From assembly GCF_040802235.1 (NCBI RefSeq), contig NC_133161.1:45559001-45623000 (forward strand): a stretch of 64,000 nucleotides of DNA, given 5' to 3'. This document shows, piece after piece, positions 61,944-64,000 of the stretch; the stretch's first letter is position 1; every line of letters starts with the position of its first letter. The notes under the pieces are model-generated. The model was given only the letters and a program-made list of their open reading frames with translations. It did no database searches and was not told the DNA's origin. The stretch is from Manis javanica. Its lineage: Eukaryota; Chordata; Mammalia; Pholidota; Manidae. A program made the translations under genes and the position numbers.

Positions 61944-64000
61944 CTGCAATGCCAAAAGGGTAAAAATCTGTATTTCACAGTTGTGAGGTTTAAAGAAGTC
62001 CCTGGGTGCCTGTGATCTGATCTCTTGAGAAGAGCTCTCTACCCGCTCTTGAACTCACGAGGTTTTTTCCTGAAAGCTCTAACACACTTCCCAAGCTATC
62101 TCCACACCCAGAGGTTTTGCCTGTGAATTGGTTTTAAAGTTCCTTTCCCCTCACCCGTCTGGGATGCTTCAGCAATATAATCATAAGAGGCATTTGGTCA
62201 GAGAGATGAGAATGCTGCAGGTGCCAATCCCTCTGTATCTGGGTGACCTTGGCATTGAGAGAGTTGCTGGCTGGGAAAGTTTTGCATTAATAATTCCCAC
62301 AATGTCCTCTGTGCTTTGTCTGAGGAGAAAATACCAGCTAGAGCTAGGCGTCCTTGTACCAGGGCAGAGAACAGTAAATGCAACAGTTTCACAAACCATC
62401 GCTTGTTATCTGGTATTCACACAAAGTCTCAAGGTTTATTTAAATAAAAAATGACAAGGGAGATTGTGATGGCCAGCCTCAATGCATCTCTGACTTTTCC
62501 ATTCAGAGTCACTTGTATCAATTCTCAGTCTTGAGAAAAAAACCCAAACCATTCCACAAAGCAGCTCTGTGATTAACGATGGCACCTCTGCTGTAGGCAA
62601 GTGGCCTTAGAAATTTTAACATTAATCCCTAGAAAAACAGAAGCCAGATGACATCAGGGGAGGATGCAACACAGAGAATTTCAAGCAGACTTCCTGTGCC
62701 TACATGAGTTTAATTTTTTAAATTAAAAAGCATATAATATTTGTTCTTAAGCATCCATCTGAATTAATGAGAGCATGCTACAGAACTCCTTCCTCCATTC
62801 TGCTAAATCACCTCTACTTTGCATATTTTGAGGTTGTTGATGCCATTAAAGTTTTTTTATTATGGAAAATTAACATATACAAAAGTTAAGTAGTATAATG
62901 AGCCCCAGGTACCATCATTCAGCTTCACAATTAGCAACTCATAGCCAACCCTTCTCTGTCTTTACCCTGACCTGCTTTTCTCTTCCAAATCCCTGCTTGT
63001 GAAAAACATGTATCTACATTGTACAGTATCAAAGAAAAGAGTTCTTAAAAAAATGCAACAATAGTATTACTAAATTAACTTAACTCTAATTTCTTTATAT
63101 CAACAGTATCCCATCCATGTTCAGAATCTCCTAGTTAGTCAAGTTTTCAATGAAGTTTTGGGTCAGGTAAAGACCAAGCCATAGCACATGAATCTTAGCA
63201 TCCTGGAGCTGCCACAGGCCCAAGGAACATTTTTTTTTGCTTTTGGTAGGGGCTCAGAGGCAGGCGATGTGGAATTCTTGCAAGAGCATCACCATTAAAC
63301 CTTCCTGAGAAATGTCTGCCCTTTCCCTAGGCAGCCTCTTGGTTTACTTACTGCAAAGCTGCTTGTAAGTAGCAAACTGAAAAGCAGCTGAGAAAACAAA
63401 GCCTCCTCTAAATGTTTCAAATATTTACACCAGGCTGCCATTTCAGTGGAGTGGATCCATACCTTGACACCACCATGCACTTCTTTGCTTAGAGCCCCAG
63501 TCCCACAGCTGAGGGCTTATCTCTCTCATCTCATTGATTCCAGGTACTCTCACTGCATCCATAGACGCAGGGCACTCAACTCAGCACAAGGCATGAAGAG
63601 GAGAGAAGTCAAACCATGCAGCTCCTTGAATCACACTACAGGAACAGGTACTGGCACAGTGGATTTGGAACCCCTGAAAACCTACAAGCGGTAACGTCTG
63701 TCTACCTGTTTGGGGGCTAGTTTTAAACTGCTGGCCTGACTCCCTACTTTGATCTTGACTCCTGGTGTTTGACCTTCTGTCCCACACTGACCACAGGGGC
63801 CTTTGCCCTCGACTTATCAGTTCCAGATCTGGTTACTTGCCCAGTTGTTTCCTGGTCCCTGAAATAACATAGCCACCATTGGCTAAGCAGGCACTGGGTA
63901 AACATCAGTTTCTGTTGTTATTTTGTTAGATCTTCACAACAACCCTGTGACTGGTGATTCTTGCATTCAATATGTATTTGCTGAATGCCTATATGCCAGG

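Larger units (their letters stand above)
33933..64000 (-). other. WIPF3: Long upstream WIPF3 intron and/or 5' flank
   Basis: The WH2 exon needs a preceding coding exon (an MP-polyproline start in relatives), which should appear on the plus strand as a G-rich run ending in ggcat. I see no such stretch or CpG island up to 64000. The region holds MIR, L2, L1 and LTR copies listed separately. 34830-35190, 35490-39400, 48980-51000, 54870-57160 and 59590-61230 contain nothing I can name with confidence. The exception is the exon-like frame at 61943-61776. Confidence 0.65.

Noticed and set aside
63640..63700. Short plus-strand frame ending before gtaacg that looks like an exon
   Set aside because: About 50 bases, weak borders and no recognisable peptide; not enough to call.

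Overview
The window looks like nuclear DNA from a placental mammal. It has small coding exons with canonical GT/AG borders inside long introns, and a dense background of mammalian interspersed repeats (L1, L2, MIR, MER5/MER20-type hAT elements, Tigger, MaLR and ERVL-type LTRs). I see no primate Alu, rodent B1/B2, carnivore SINEC or ruminant BOV-type SINE. The youngest element is a 5'-truncated L1 with perfect target-site duplications. The L1 tails look laurasiatherian to me. A pangolin-like source is possible, but that is a weak impression from memory. No bacterial operon, CRISPR array or phage is present.

The one gene I can identify securely is WIPF3 (WIP/CR16 family; a WH2 actin-binding and N-WASP-binding adaptor), on the minus strand. 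Seven consecutive exons can be read: 33932-33800 (WH2), 31681-31550, 26724-25990 (large proline-rich exon), 23220-23074, 22092-21991 (WASP-binding motif), 9294-9218 and 7252-7229 (last seven codons and TGA). Joined, they give 449 in-frame codons. Only the short N-terminal coding exon is missing, and it must lie beyond position 64000. The inferred 3' UTR runs down to about 5075.

Layout: 1-2165 is probably the 3' UTR of a plus-strand convergent neighbour (SCRN1 by remembered synteny, not proven). 2165-5075 is an intergenic gap of about 3 kb holding an L1 tail, a MaLR LTR and a MIR. 5075-33932 is WIPF3 from 3' UTR to WH2 exon, with introns full of repeats, including a U6-L1 chimeric retrocopy, an L1 nested in an L1, and a Tigger transposon beside an L2. 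33933-64000 is the long 5' intron and/or upstream flank of WIPF3: old L1, LTRs, one young L1 and microsatellites.

In the last 2.3 kb there is an unassigned exon-like open frame on the minus strand (61943-61776) with a good splice acceptor and a TAA stop. I could not match it to a known protein, and it is the best lead for something undescribed. No self-contained novel system was found.
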